From assembly GCA_945895265.1 (NCBI GenBank), contig CAMDEF010000006.1, positions 1 to 64,000 of the forward strand: DNA of 64,000 bases, in the 5' to 3' direction. Position numbers and translations under genes: made by a program. Below the pieces are notes generated by a model, which saw only the letters and a program-made list of their open reading frames with translations, made no database searches and had not been told where the DNA came from. Numbering within the stretch: position 1 is the stretch's first letter; each line of letters begins with the position of its first letter. The stretch is from Bordetella parapertussis. GTDB taxonomy: Bacteria; Pseudomonadota; Gammaproteobacteria; Burkholderiales; Burkholderiaceae_B. Of this stretch, positions 8,222 through 16,134 are shown in pieces.

Positions 8222-8640
8222 CTACCGAACAAAAGAATCTGTCAGACCATACAAGGTCAAATACGGGTCAGGCTTAACGGTCGCCTCAGCTTCCCAGATA
8301 ATTTCAAAGTCACCCGCCGCACCGACTCGACCGATACGCGGGCGCAGCCAGGCATGTTGATTGTCAGCATCTAAGCGCAAGTGACCTGAAGGCGCATCAA
8401 AATCAACCTTTAACGCAGCTTGCACAAGCTTTTCTGTATCGAGGGTTCCGGCTTGTTCAAGCGCGCGCGCAAAAAGATGTACCTGACTATAAGCACCTTC
8501 AGACCACAGGCTAACAGGTGTCGTGGCTCCAAAACGCGCCTGAAAGGCTTTGACAAATTTTCGATTCGCCGCAGAATTGATTGAGCCAAAATAGGTAGCC
8601 GAGGTAATGTGGCCTTGGCAAACTCTCTGGCACAGGCGTG
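8222..8640 (-). pseudogene. amiC/urtA-like amide-binding protein, C-terminal fragment
   Basis: Reading the minus strand in the frame ending at 8222 gives about 139 residues homologous to the C-terminal lobe of AmiC/UrtA-type ligand-binding proteins (GHITSATYFGS, NRKFVKAFQARFG, WSEGAYSQVHLFARALE, HAWLRPRIG). No start codon belongs to it. Homology fades near 8630-8640, where a 34-bp tandem repeat begins, so the N-terminal two thirds are missing. In intact systems AmiC binds amide and holds AmiR inactive. The pair amiC'-amiR' is a dead remnant of amide-responsive control for the amidase locus to its right. Confidence 0.8.
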
Positions 8641-8714
8641 TGCATGAATCACCAACTATCAGACATCATTTTTGTGCATCAATCATCAACTATCAGGCAT
8701 CATTCTTGTGCATG
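8639..8714. repeat. 34-bp tandem repeat, two copies plus 8 bp
   Basis: Units start at 8639, 8673 and 8707 with TGTGCAT. Each of the first two continues as AATCAYCAACTATCAGRCATC with three to four differences. It sits exactly where homology of the amiC fragment ends. The stretch 8715-8913 after it shows nothing I can name. Confidence 0.85.
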
Positions 8715-8913
8715 CATTGCAAACCTTAAGTAAAAATAATTTCGGCACAATCGCGACTGAGAAGGTTGCGTTTGCGTCACCAACACCCGCCCACACGAAC
8801 AAATGGCTCGGGTTGAAACATTGCCAATGAGGTAAAGTCCGTGCAGAATATCAGCAAACCTCTTGCGCTCGCGCGCTCAAGTCAAATCCAGATAGCCCAA
8901 GCAAAGGTCTTGT

Positions 8914-9672
8914 ATGACTTTTTCAATCGTTGCTCATTGCCCGCGTACGGATCAATTAGGGGTCGCTGTTAGCACAGCGGTGCCTGCGGTTGGTGCGATG
9001 TGCCCGTTTAGTCGGGCCCGCGTCGGCGCCGTCTCAACCCAGTCCTGGGTGAACCCCTATCTCGCCACGCGTGCCCTTGATCTAATCGCCTCTGGGCTCG
9101 ACGCACCAACAGCCCTAGAGTGTGTCCTGCAATCAGATCAAGCAAAACAATTACGTCAAATCGGCATTGTCGATTCTCAGGGCCGCGCTGCGGTGTGGTC
9201 GGGCTCCGACTGCACCTCTTGGGCTGGGGATATCCTTGGTGCTGGATACAGTATTCAAGGCAACATGCTTGTGAGTGGTGAAACCTTGACGGCCATACAA
9301 ACTGCATTCGTCGAGGCGTCCGCGCTCGAACTAGCATAGCGTTTGATGCGTGCGCTCGAGGCAGGTCAACACGCAGGGGGCGATAAGCGAGGCCGACAAT
9401 CAGCGAGCTTAAGCGTCTATGAACATGAAGACTGCCCGCTTTGGGATCTGCGCGTCGACGAGCACAGCGAACCAGTCGCCGAACTGCGACGCGTCTTTAA
9501 CGTTGCGGCACTTCAATTAATTCCGTTTGTACGTGGTATGCCCACCCGCAATGGCGCCGGAGCACCCGCCCCCAAGCATGTTGTCGAAATGTTGGCATTA
9601 AGCCCTGCCCTGCGCCCAGGTGGTAGCTTAAATCCTGCTCTTCGCCCAGGTGGTAGTGATGACAATCGATAA
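8914..9672 (+). pseudogene. DUF1028 Ntn-hydrolase-like gene with in-frame amber stop
   Basis: DUF1028 proteins have an Ntn-hydrolase-like fold and often sit beside amidases or peptidases; their reaction is unsettled. The family N-terminus is clear (TFSIVAHCPRTDQLGVAVSTAVPAVG, where the family has FSI.A.D). The frame is broken by TAG at 9337-9339 after ASALELA. It continues without shift as RLMRALEAGQHAGGDKRGRQSA and DLRVDEHSEPVAELRR, the usual C-terminal half, to 9672. The expected family sequence at the stop is LAERLL, so one base change (GAG to TAG) explains it. The tail has an extra duplicated PALRPGGS. Only readthrough would give a full protein. Confidence 0.85.
9603..9655 (+). repeat. 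Short direct repeat coding for PALRPGGS twice
   Basis: CCTGC-CTKCGCCCAGGTGGTAG occurs twice in a row (about 9605 and 9634), extending the C-terminus of the DUF1028 reading frame. Confidence 0.7.
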
Positions 9673-9695
9673 ACAGTATTTTTAGAGGCTGAGTC

Positions 9696-10041
9696 ATGCA
9701 AAAGAAAATGCCAATCGATGTAAAAAATAAAATGCCGCCTGACATAAAAACGAAAACGCCATCTGATATAAAAAAAGAAAATGCCATCTGATATAAAAAA
9801 GAAAACGCCACCTGATGTTGAAAAGAAAATGCCAACTGATATAAAAAAGAAAATACCACTTGATGTGTGGACGGATATCCTTGATGTTCAAGTCAACCCT
9901 GAACGGCTCACAAAAAATCTCGCGTCGTATACCGAGATTCATGAAGAAATCAAAAAGCTGCGTGCACTGGACTTAACTGACGTCCATCCAGCAATCATTT
10001 TCGAACCCACTGCGCCTTACCGTAAACTTGAGAAGTCTTGA
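9696..10041 (+). pseudogene. GatC/AtzG-like small protein with octapeptide repeats, frameshifted
   Basis: ATG 9696 has a good AGAGG Shine-Dalgarno at 9683-9687. The frame encodes repeats of the form KKxPxD(I/V)K, but a run of seven A at 9768-9774 (six in sister units) shifts it to TGA at 9789. Removing one A restores about 114 aa: seven octapeptide repeats, then a domain ending EIKKLRALDLTDVHPAIIFEP, which looks like the small GatC/AtzG-type partner of amidases. The next gene is an amidase, four bases downstream. A restart at ATG 9781 would yield an 86-aa form with the whole partner domain. Phase variation, decay or a sequencing error are all possible. Confidence 0.65.
9702..9872 (+). repeat. 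24-bp tandem repeat array, seven units
   Basis: Units AARAAAATGCCRYCTGAYATAAAA-like, each coding for K-K-M/T-P-x-D-I/V-K. The fourth boundary carries the extra A. The array is strongly A-rich compared with its neighbours. Confidence 0.8.
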
Positions 10042-10045
10042 AACG

Positions 10046-11437
10046 ATGCAAAACTTCCGAACACTCAACCTCGCAACGATTGCTGCCAAGATTCGTGCAC
10101 AAACTATCACCAGCACCCAAGTCACCGAATACTATCTAGACCGCATCGCAACGCACGACCCAACGCTCAAAAGCTTTGTTCACCTCTCGCAAACTGCCCT
10201 CAAACAAGCCGCTCAGGCAGATCAAGCGGCTTTAAGGGGTCAGACTTTAGGGCCCTTACACGGCGTGCCAATCGGTATCAAAGACAACTACTTGACGCAA
10301 GACATGCCCACCACAGCAGGCACAGAGGCGCCCAATATTTCTTTTGCTCAACAAGACTCAGCCGTTAGCGCACGCTTACGCAAGGCGGGTGCGATTTTGC
10401 TTGGTAAGACCCGTACCCATGAGTTTGCCTGGGGCAACGTCACGCCACCCACCAGAAACCCCTGGAACACCGACTACGTCCCGTCTGGCTCCTCTGGCGG
10501 CTCTGCCTCAGCGGTTGCTGCGGGGCTGTGCGCGGCTGCAACCGGCTCAGACACTGGGGGCTCAATTCGCATGCCCGCAGCGGTGTGTGGTTTGGTCGGT
10601 CTGAAGCCAACTTTTGGACGAGTGAGTCGTACTGGCATTGTTCCGCACTCTTGGTCACTGGATCATGCAGGACCTTTGACCCGAACGGTTAAAGACACTG
10701 CAATCATGCTAAACGTCATGGCAGGCTACGACGCCACTGACCCGGCATGCCAAGATCGGCCAACACCTAATTATCTGAAAACACTGAACCAACCGATCAC
10801 AGGGCTCACGCTCGGTATTTGTCGAAACCATTTTTTTGACAATAACCAAGCGGATGTCGATCAGGCTCTTGAAAGTGCCATCGAAGATTTCTCGCGGGCT
10901 GGCGCAAAAATTGTTGAATTCAAGATCCCTAGGCTCGAGTTTGGTTTGGGCGCTATTTTTGCGATTGAGTTGGCCTCGTCGACCGCGTATCACGATCAGT
11001 CTTTGCGTCAAGGCAAGGTCGAGCACTTTACGCCTGACGTGCGCACCCTTGTTGAGCTTGGCCGCTTCGTGAGTGCTCCGGATTACTTAAAAGCCGAACA
11101 ATTACGCAGTTTGCTCATGCAGGATTTTGCCCAGGCCCTGACAAAATGCGATGCCATCATCGGCCCTACCACGCCGATTACCGCCTGGAAAGCCGGCACC
11201 TGGCGTGTACCGGTTGGTGATCGCGATACGAGCGTGTTGTCGGCCTCTTGGCGCTATACGTTTCCGTATAACCTGACCGGTCTACCAGCCATTTCAATCC
11301 CGTGTGGCTTTGATCGTCTCGGGTTACCAATTGGCCTACAGATTGCCGGTCGGCCCTTCGAGGAAGCGACTGTTCTTAAAGTCGCCGCCGCCTATGAACG
11401 CACTCATGACTGGGTCAATCAATATCCACCCATTTAG
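10046..11437 (+). CDS. Amidase signature family hydrolase
   Basis: Amidase of 463 aa, hydrolysing an amide (or ester) to acid and ammonia in the cytoplasm. Seen: catalytic lysine in [22 protein letters not shown] with the cis-serine, and nucleophile serine in [15 protein letters not shown]-terminal [15 protein letters not shown] is typical. The start is ATG 10046, four bases after the GatC-like stop; the frame is also open from TTG 10028. The neighbouring GatC-like and DUF1028 genes and the amiCR remnant all point to an amide-utilisation locus, of which this is the intact catalytic gene. The 3' end carries a 19-bp sequence that recurs at 12524. Confidence 0.9.
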   Translation: MQNFRTLNLATIAAKIRAQTITSTQVTEYYLDRIATHDPTLKSFVHLSQTALKQAAQADQAALRGQTLGPLHGVPIGIKDNYLTQDMPTTAGTEAPNISFAQQDSAVSARLRKAGAILLGKTRTHEFAWGNVTPPTRNPWNTDYVPSGSSGGSASAVAAGLCAAATGSDTGGSIRMPAAVCGLVGLKPTFGRVSRTGIVPHSWSLDHAGPLTRTVKDTAIMLNVMAGYDATDPACQDRPTPNYLKTLNQPITGLTLGICRNHFFDNNQADVDQALESAIEDFSRAGAKIVEFKIPRLEFGLGAIFAIELASSTAYHDQSLRQGKVEHFTPDVRTLVELGRFVSAPDYLKAEQLRSLLMQDFAQALTKCDAIIGPTTPITAWKAGTWRVPVGDRDTSVLSASWRYTFPYNLTGLPAISIPCGFDRLGLPIGLQIAGRPFEEATVLKVAAAYERTHDWVNQYPPI

Positions 11438-11439
11438 TG
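11421..11439 (+). repeat. 19-bp direct repeat, copy 1
   Basis: AATATCCACCCATTTAGTG, covering the last codons and stop of the amidase. It is identical to 12524-12542. The two copies bracket the DUF3800 gene. Confidence 0.9.
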
Positions 11440-11651
11440 CAAGGCGCGGGTTAGCGGACAGCCTCAGCAATCATGAACTGCACTTGCCTGAGGCAGTGGC
11501 CAGTTAGAGGTTGGGGGGGCGTGCGCTTGCCAAGTCAATCTAAAATCTGTAGAGTTCTGTCTAGATTAAATCTATGGGTCGAACAGGGACTAGTCCCGTG
11601 GCGGCAAATCCTAGAGCCACGCAAGTGGCTTTAGTTGTTTCTAAGGCTTGC

Positions 11652-12488
11652 ATGTACGTCTGCTACTTGGACGAAGCCGGTTGCACCGGTGCTCTTCCCT
11701 CTCCAAATACCCAAATTCAACCCGTTTTTGTGCTAGGTGGCGTATTCATTGAAGAGTCAAAAATTCAATCAATGACGCATGATCTCTTGGCGCTCAAGCG
11801 GCGTTTCTTTCCCAATCGCTTACCAGAAACCGCGCTTTATCACGACTGGATGGCGGCCGAAATCAAAGGTGCCGATCTCAGAAGACAAGCGCGCAGTACC
11901 AACCGCAACGATCGACGTTTTTCTTACTATGTCATTGCAGAAAGTCTAAAAATATTAAACGAATTAAATGCCAAATTGGTTTGTCGAGTTTACGCAAAAC
12001 AAATTGGCCACCCCTTTGATGGATCCGCCGTCTACACCTCCACAGTTCAATCCATTTGTACGGCATTTCAAAACTTTCTCATTTCAAAGTGTTCAAGAGG
12101 TATCGTAATCGCCGACAGTCGGAACAAGGGCAAAAATGCCAATGTTTCGCACTCTATCTTTACACAGCGCTTTCGAGCCGCAGGTGATCCGTACTCTGCC
12201 TTGTTAGAGGTACCAACTTTTGGGCACAGCGATAACCACGCAGGCCTTCAGATGATGGACTTCATTTGCTCAGCATTGCTGTTTCCGATTACCGCGCAGG
12301 TGTGCATGGCGCGACATCTTCTTGACCACACCCACAACTCGCCACTGTATCTGAAGCTCAGAGCTAGGTTCGGTCAAGATATCAAAAACTTACAGTATCG
12401 CTATCAAGACGGTAAGGGCAACTGGCATGGAGGTATTAAACTCGTCGACCCACAAAACCTATACAACGCAAAGGTACTGTTTGCGTAG
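11652..12488 (+). CDS. DUF3800 domain protein
   Basis: DUF3800 protein of 278 aa, a family with a predicted RNase H-like fold, unknown activity and frequent occurrence on mobile DNA and in defence neighbourhoods. Seen: N-terminal MYVCYLDEAGCTG (family YLDESG.tg), FVLGGVFI, IVIADSRNKGKN and the C-terminal LQMMDFICSALLF. The acidic residues in the first, third and fourth of these would form the putative active site. ATG 11652 puts the family motif at the very N-terminus; the frame is open from 11574 but that part is not homologous. It stands alone between 19-bp direct repeats, so it looks like a single-gene insertion. Confidence 0.8.
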   Translation: MYVCYLDEAGCTGALPSPNTQIQPVFVLGGVFIEESKIQSMTHDLLALKRRFFPNRLPETALYHDWMAAEIKGADLRRQARSTNRNDRRFSYYVIAESLKILNELNAKLVCRVYAKQIGHPFDGSAVYTSTVQSICTAFQNFLISKCSRGIVIADSRNKGKNANVSHSIFTQRFRAAGDPYSALLEVPTFGHSDNHAGLQMMDFICSALLFPITAQVCMARHLLDHTHNSPLYLKLRARFGQDIKNLQYRYQDGKGNWHGGIKLVDPQNLYNAKVLFA

Positions 12489-12523
12489 CCGAGGATTGAT
12501 TTGAGCAAAACCCGCAGCGTTGA

Positions 12524-12542
12524 ATATCCACCCATTTAGTGT
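12524..12542 (+). repeat. 19-bp direct repeat, copy 2
   Basis: Identical to 11421-11439, but the flanking bases differ on both sides. It is followed by (GAAGTTGACGCCG)x2 at about 12558-12583 and a short open stretch ending LLAAFNPTSKG-stop that may be a gene remnant. I see nothing else before the TnpB element. Confidence 0.9.
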
Positions 12543-12637
12543 AATCGGGCATCAAAAGAAGTTGACGCCGGAAGTTGACGCCGATTTGCTGGCCGCCTTC
12601 AACCCGACGAGCAAAGGGTGATAAACACCTATCCCTG

Positions 12638-12760
12638 CAACCTTAAGAGTATTTTGCTTGACATCCTCCCCGCCCTCAGTCGATGACTGCCGCTTGCGCG
12701 CAAAGGACGGGGATTTCTACGGTGCTCAGGCAAACGCTGCGTGAGTCACTTCGGTGGGTT
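12638..12760 (-). ncRNA. Putative omega-RNA and right end of the TnpB element
   Basis: Directly behind tnpB on the minus strand, a stem is formed by GGGG-A-GG (12705-12712 region) and GGGCGGGG (12668-12675), and the element ends in GGAGGATGTCAA (12658-12669). This is the usual right end of IS200/IS605 TnpB elements. In studied TnpB systems the omega-RNA spans the end of tnpB and this right end, and its guide is the adjacent flank; here the guide would be about 12638-12657. The RNA is inferred by position and fold only. Confidence 0.5.
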
Positions 12761-13943
12761 CCTGCTTCACTGAGCGGTCTGACTGCACCGACTCTCCACA
12801 GGCTAACAAGCGGTATCCCCGCTCTAAAACATTGATCGCGCCAACGACGTCAGCGTGATTTTCGTAGCCGCAAGCGACACACAGAAATTTCGCCTGAGTC
12901 TGTCGATTGTCTTTTGATACGTGGCCGCAGGCCGGACACGTTTGGCTTGTGTGCTGCGGCGGTACGGCCAGCAACAAGCCGCCGTTCCACTGGACCTTGT
13001 AGTCGAGTTGTCGCCTGAACTCACCCCAGCCCTGATCGAGAATCGCACGGTTTAGGCCAGACTTTTGTTTCACCCGCTTGCCGTGCCGCTCGCGATTGCC
13101 CTTGGCGGACTGTGACATGTTCTTGACCTGCAAATCCTCAATACATACGAGCGCGTGGTTTTGGCTGATCGTGGTACTGGTCTTATGCAAGAAATCTTTT
13201 CTGGCATTTGCGATAGCGGTGTGTATCTTTTGAACTTTGGTTTTCGCTTTTTTCCAGTTATTGCTGAACTTTTGCTTACGACTCATGCGGCGCTGATAAT
13301 GCGCAAGTCGTTGCTGGTGCGTCTTGAAACTATTCAGTGGAGCAACATAGTTGCCGTCACTCAGCGTCGCGAAACGGGCGATTCCGACATCGATAGCAAT
13401 GGCCGTTGTAGACGTTGGTAAGGGTTGTTCAAGCTCGCGTTGGGTCTGAATAGAGATGAACCATTTTCCGCCTGACTGGCTCACGGTGACGTTACGCACC
13501 TGACCCAGTGCCTGACGGCTGTTGCGGTATCGCAGCCAGCCAAGTTTAGGCAACAAAATACGGTTGTTGCTTTGGTCGAATTGAATCTGTTTTGGCTCCG
13601 GATAGCGGAAACTGTCGCCACTCCCTTTTTTCTTGAAGCGTGGAAAACCAGTACGCTTTTCAAAGAAACCCTTGAAGGCTTTTTCTAAATCTTTTAGGGC
13701 GTGTTGCAACGCTTGTGAAGGTGTTTCTTTCAGCCATACCGTCGCCGCTTCACGTTTCCAAACGGGCAGCTTTGCTGCCATCGCCACGTAGCCAATGAAC
13801 TTATTGCCCGCCGCATGATTCTCTTTTTGCAGTGCCAAAGCCTTGTTATAGACAAACCGACACGAGCCAGAAAATCTGCGCATGTCGCGCAGCTGGTCGC
13901 CGTTTGGCATCAATTCGTATCTGTAAGCCTGCAAACGTTTCAT
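12726..13943 (-). CDS. tnpB: TnpB, RNA-guided nuclease of IS200/IS605-type element
   Basis: TnpB of 405 aa. Seen: N-terminal MKRLQAYRYELMP with the usual R...GSCRFVYN region, split RuvC with D185 (IAIDVGIARFATL), E269 (CIEDLQVKN) and D365 (ENHADVVGAINV), and a zinc finger C336-C339-C355-C358 (CPACG, CVACGY). All catalytic residues are present, so it may be active. ATG 13943 matches the family start; the open frame to 14081 is AT-rich non-homologous sequence. No tnpA (Y1 transposase) is present, so this is a TnpB-only (IS1341-type) element that would need a transposase in trans. Known TnpB proteins cut DNA guided by omega-RNA. Confidence 0.93.
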   Translation of the reverse strand: MKRLQAYRYELMPNGDQLRDMRRFSGSCRFVYNKALALQKENHAAGNKFIGYVAMAAKLPVWKREAATVWLKETPSQALQHALKDLEKAFKGFFEKRTGFPRFKKKGSGDSFRYPEPKQIQFDQSNNRILLPKLGWLRYRNSRQALGQVRNVTVSQSGGKWFISIQTQRELEQPLPTSTTAIAIDVGIARFATLSDGNYVAPLNSFKTHQQRLAHYQRRMSRKQKFSNNWKKAKTKVQKIHTAIANARKDFLHKTSTTISQNHALVCIEDLQVKNMSQSAKGNRERHGKRVKQKSGLNRAILDQGWGEFRRQLDYKVQWNGGLLLAVPPQHTSQTCPACGHVSKDNRQTQAKFLCVACGYENHADVVGAINVLERGYRLLACGESVQSDRSVKQEPTEVTHAAFA

Positions 13944-14461
13944 ACCTTGAATTATATTTGCGCTATCAAGGTAAATCACCAACTCGCCTGTGTAAAAGTT
14001 GTATTTGTAAGATACAAATTTGGTGAGTCTTTGCAACAAAAACTGGCTCTTTGTAACAATATATACGCGTGATGTATTCACAAAAGAAATACTTGACGAC
14101 CTACGCCCGATACTTGCCAGCGTTTGTATTAATTTCGAGTCAGAGCTTATATAGCTTGAGGAGAAAGACGATCATGTACGCTTACTGGTGAACTAGCCAC
14201 CTAAAGTGACCGTGTCGAAACTTGTGAATAGTCTCAAGGGTATTGCTAGCTTAATGCTTCGCAAAAAGAATTATCCAAAAGAATGACCCAATCAGCCGCA
14301 AAAAGCTGGGGGGGGTGGGCTTTGTGGTCGCCAAGTCACTTTGCATGATGCAGCTGCGGCAGCGGCAGCGCGCCAATTTCCGTTATTTACAAGTATATTA
14401 AGCTATGGCAAGCGCTACGCTAAATTAAAGACTAAAGCAAGGAAGGCTGTGCCTTCCGCGC

Positions 14462-14494
14462 TTACATCCCCGCCCTGAACGGCGAGGTTTTACG
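14462..14494 (-). repeat. Right-end-like hairpin of a TnpB element, remnant 1
   Basis: On the plus strand it reads TTACATCC-CCGCCCTGAACGGCGAGG-TTTTACG: the CCGCC/GGCGAGG stem and ATCC edge match the usual TnpB-element right end. It has the same orientation as the real right end at 12658. Confidence 0.55.
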
Positions 14495-14566
14495 CGCAAA
14501 TCCGATAAACACCTTCACTTGCAATGTATCAACGCTAAGTAGAATTGTCCGGTGTCACTCGAAAGG

Positions 14567-14592
14567 TTGACATCCTGCCTTGAACAAGGCAC
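14567..14592 (-). repeat. Right-end-like hairpin of a TnpB element, remnant 2
   Basis: TTGACATCCTGCC at 14567-14579 shares 12 of 13 bases with the true right end at 12658, followed by the palindrome GCCTTG-AA-CAAGGC. It ends ten bases before the soxB start codon. Confidence 0.55.
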
Positions 14593-14601
14593 ATTAGTGC
14601 G

Positions 14602-15855
14602 ATGAAATACTCAGTCTTTTCACTTATCAAGCAAGCGCTCAACGGCCACCAAGGCTGGCCAATGGCCTGGCGTAATCCCGAACCCAAAAAACACTACGAT
14701 GTCATCATTGTGGGCGGTGGGGGCCATGGCTTGGCCACTGCGTTTTACCTTGCTAAAAACCACGGTATCAAAAACGTGGCTGTGGTCGAAAAAGGCTGGA
14801 TCGGCGGGGGTAACACGGGTCGCAACACCACGATCGTGCGCTCAAACTACATGCCCGATGAAAACGCCCATTTTTATGAATGGTCGCTCAAGCTGTGGCA
14901 TCAGTTGTCTGAAGAGTTAAATTACAACGTCATGTTTAGCCCACGCGGGGTGTTAAATCTTGCCCACACTGAAGGGCAACGCGATGCGTTGTTTCGTCGC
15001 GGCAATCGGATGCGCTTAAACGGCATTGACTGCGAGTGGCTCAGCCGCGAAGAGATTGCACGTACCGTCCCTCACCTTGACTGTTCTGAAGTCCCTCGAT
15101 TTCCGATCATCGGTGGCTTAATCCAACGACGCGGTGGCACAGCGCGCCACGATGCCGTGGCCTGGGGGTTTGCACGCGCGGCGTCAAACTTGGGCGTCGA
15201 CATCCTTCAAAATTGCGAAGTACAAGGGTTCGTGCGCGAAGGCAATCGTATCATCGGGGTCGAGACCTCTAGCGGGCGCTTAAGCGCAGGGCGCGTAGGC
15301 ATTGCCGTCGCAGGCAATAGCGGCCGTGTCGCGGCCATGGCGGGCCTTAAGCTGCCGATCGAAACCCACGTATTGCAGGCCTTTGTGTCTGAGCCGTTAA
15401 AACCGATCATTGATACCGTTGTCACTTACGGTGCCGGCCACTTTTATGTCAGCCAGTCGGACAAAGGCGAACTGGTCATGGGCGGCGATCTGGATTTTTA
15501 TCCGAGCTACGGCCAAAAAGGCAATTTGCCAATTGTTGAAGAGGCGATTACCGCTGGCTTGCAAATGTTTCCGATCTTGTCCCGCGTACGGATGTTGCGG
15601 CAATGGGGCGGCGTGATGGACATGTCGATGGACGGCAGTCCGATCATTTCAAAAACCCCCATTGATAATCTGTACTTGAATGCCGGTTGGTGCTATGGCG
15701 GCTTTAAGGCGACACCCGGTTCGGGTTGGGTGTTTGCGCACACCATCGCCAACGACGCCCCCCATGCGTTTAACCAAGGCCATACCCTCGAGCGCTTTGC
15801 CAACGGCAAAGTGATCGACGATAAGGGTGCAGGCCCCACCCCGCAATGGCACTAG
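14602..15855 (+). CDS. soxB: Sarcosine oxidase, beta subunit
   Basis: Beta subunit (417 aa) of heterotetrameric sarcosine oxidase, which oxidatively demethylates sarcosine to glycine, passing the one-carbon unit to tetrahydrofolate and electrons to oxygen. Seen: FAD-binding GGGGHG at 38-43 in the DVIIVGGGGHGLATA Rossmann motif, EKGWIGGGNTGRNTT, and RRGGTARHDAV with H183 aligning with the residue that binds FMN covalently in the family. N-terminal MKYSVFSLIKQAL fits the family start. First gene of soxBDAG. The upstream promoter region consists of mobile-element debris, so its control may be altered. Confidence 0.95.
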   Translation: MKYSVFSLIKQALNGHQGWPMAWRNPEPKKHYDVIIVGGGGHGLATAFYLAKNHGIKNVAVVEKGWIGGGNTGRNTTIVRSNYMPDENAHFYEWSLKLWHQLSEELNYNVMFSPRGVLNLAHTEGQRDALFRRGNRMRLNGIDCEWLSREEIARTVPHLDCSEVPRFPIIGGLIQRRGGTARHDAVAWGFARAASNLGVDILQNCEVQGFVREGNRIIGVETSSGRLSAGRVGIAVAGNSGRVAAMAGLKLPIETHVLQAFVSEPLKPIIDTVVTYGAGHFYVSQSDKGELVMGGDLDFYPSYGQKGNLPIVEEAITAGLQMFPILSRVRMLRQWGGVMDMSMDGSPIISKTPIDNLYLNAGWCYGGFKATPGSGWVFAHTIANDAPHAFNQGHTLERFANGKVIDDKGAGPTPQWH

Positions 15856-15867
15856 GGCGATATCACC

Positions 15868-16134
15868 ATGCAACTGTTTAACTGCCCCTTCTGCGGACCA
15901 CGCGATCAGTCTGAATTTACCTACGTGCGCGAGGCGGCGCCTGTACCCGCGCTCGACGCCAGCCAAGCCACTTGGCAAGCCTACGTGTACGACCGTGATA
16001 ACCCACGCGGCCCACATCGCGAATGGTGGCATCACAATCATGGCTGCCGACAAATACTTGAGCTTGTACGCGATACCCTGACTCACGAGGTCAGCAGCAT
16101 ACAAGCCGCCCGCAACACCGGGGCCACGAAATGA
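15868..16134 (+). CDS. soxD: Sarcosine oxidase, delta subunit
   Basis: Small zinc-binding subunit (88 aa) of heterotetrameric sarcosine oxidase. Seen: N-terminal CPFCGPRDQSEF with C6 and C9, and the later HHNHGCRQ with histidine and C60, which supply the zinc site. Length matches the family. It starts 12 bp after soxB and its stop overlaps the soxA start (ATGA at 16131-16134). Confidence 0.95.
   Translation: MQLFNCPFCGPRDQSEFTYVREAAPVPALDASQATWQAYVYDRDNPRGPHREWWHHNHGCRQILELVRDTLTHEVSSIQAARNTGATK

Larger units (their letters stand above)
13944..14601. other. Gene-free stretch with element remnants
   Basis: 658 bp without a convincing gene. It holds an AT-rich leader of tnpB (13944-14160), an eight-G run at 14308-14315, a GGAAGGC/GCCTTCC palindrome near 14441-14459, and two hairpins that resemble TnpB-element right ends (14462-14494 and 14567-14592). 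GATAAACACC at 14503 recurs at 12619, in each case upstream of a right-end-like sequence. Confidence 0.6.

Noticed and set aside
8410..8655. Open frame of 81 aa within the amiC fragment region
   Set aside because: It is an out-of-frame shadow; the frame ending at 8222 carries the AmiC/UrtA homology without any frameshift.
9497..9942. Minus-strand open frames with hydrophobic F-rich repeats (FLYQMAFSF)
   Set aside because: They are the complement of the A-rich octapeptide repeat array; the plus strand has a Shine-Dalgarno, the domain similarity and the operon context.
12545..12622. Short open stretch ending LLAAFNPTSKG-stop after the second 19-bp repeat
   Set aside because: No start codon and no recognisable family; too short to call a pseudogene.
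13944..14081. N-terminal extension of TnpB to 14081
   Set aside because: The added 46 residues come from AT-rich sequence with no family similarity; TnpB proteins start at MKRLQAYRYE-like sequence.
11512..14338. Similar G-rich stretches at 11512-11540 and 14306-14338 (G run followed by GCCAAGTCA)
   Set aside because: The shared part is short and gapped; it could be chance in G-rich sequence, so I do not call it a repeat.
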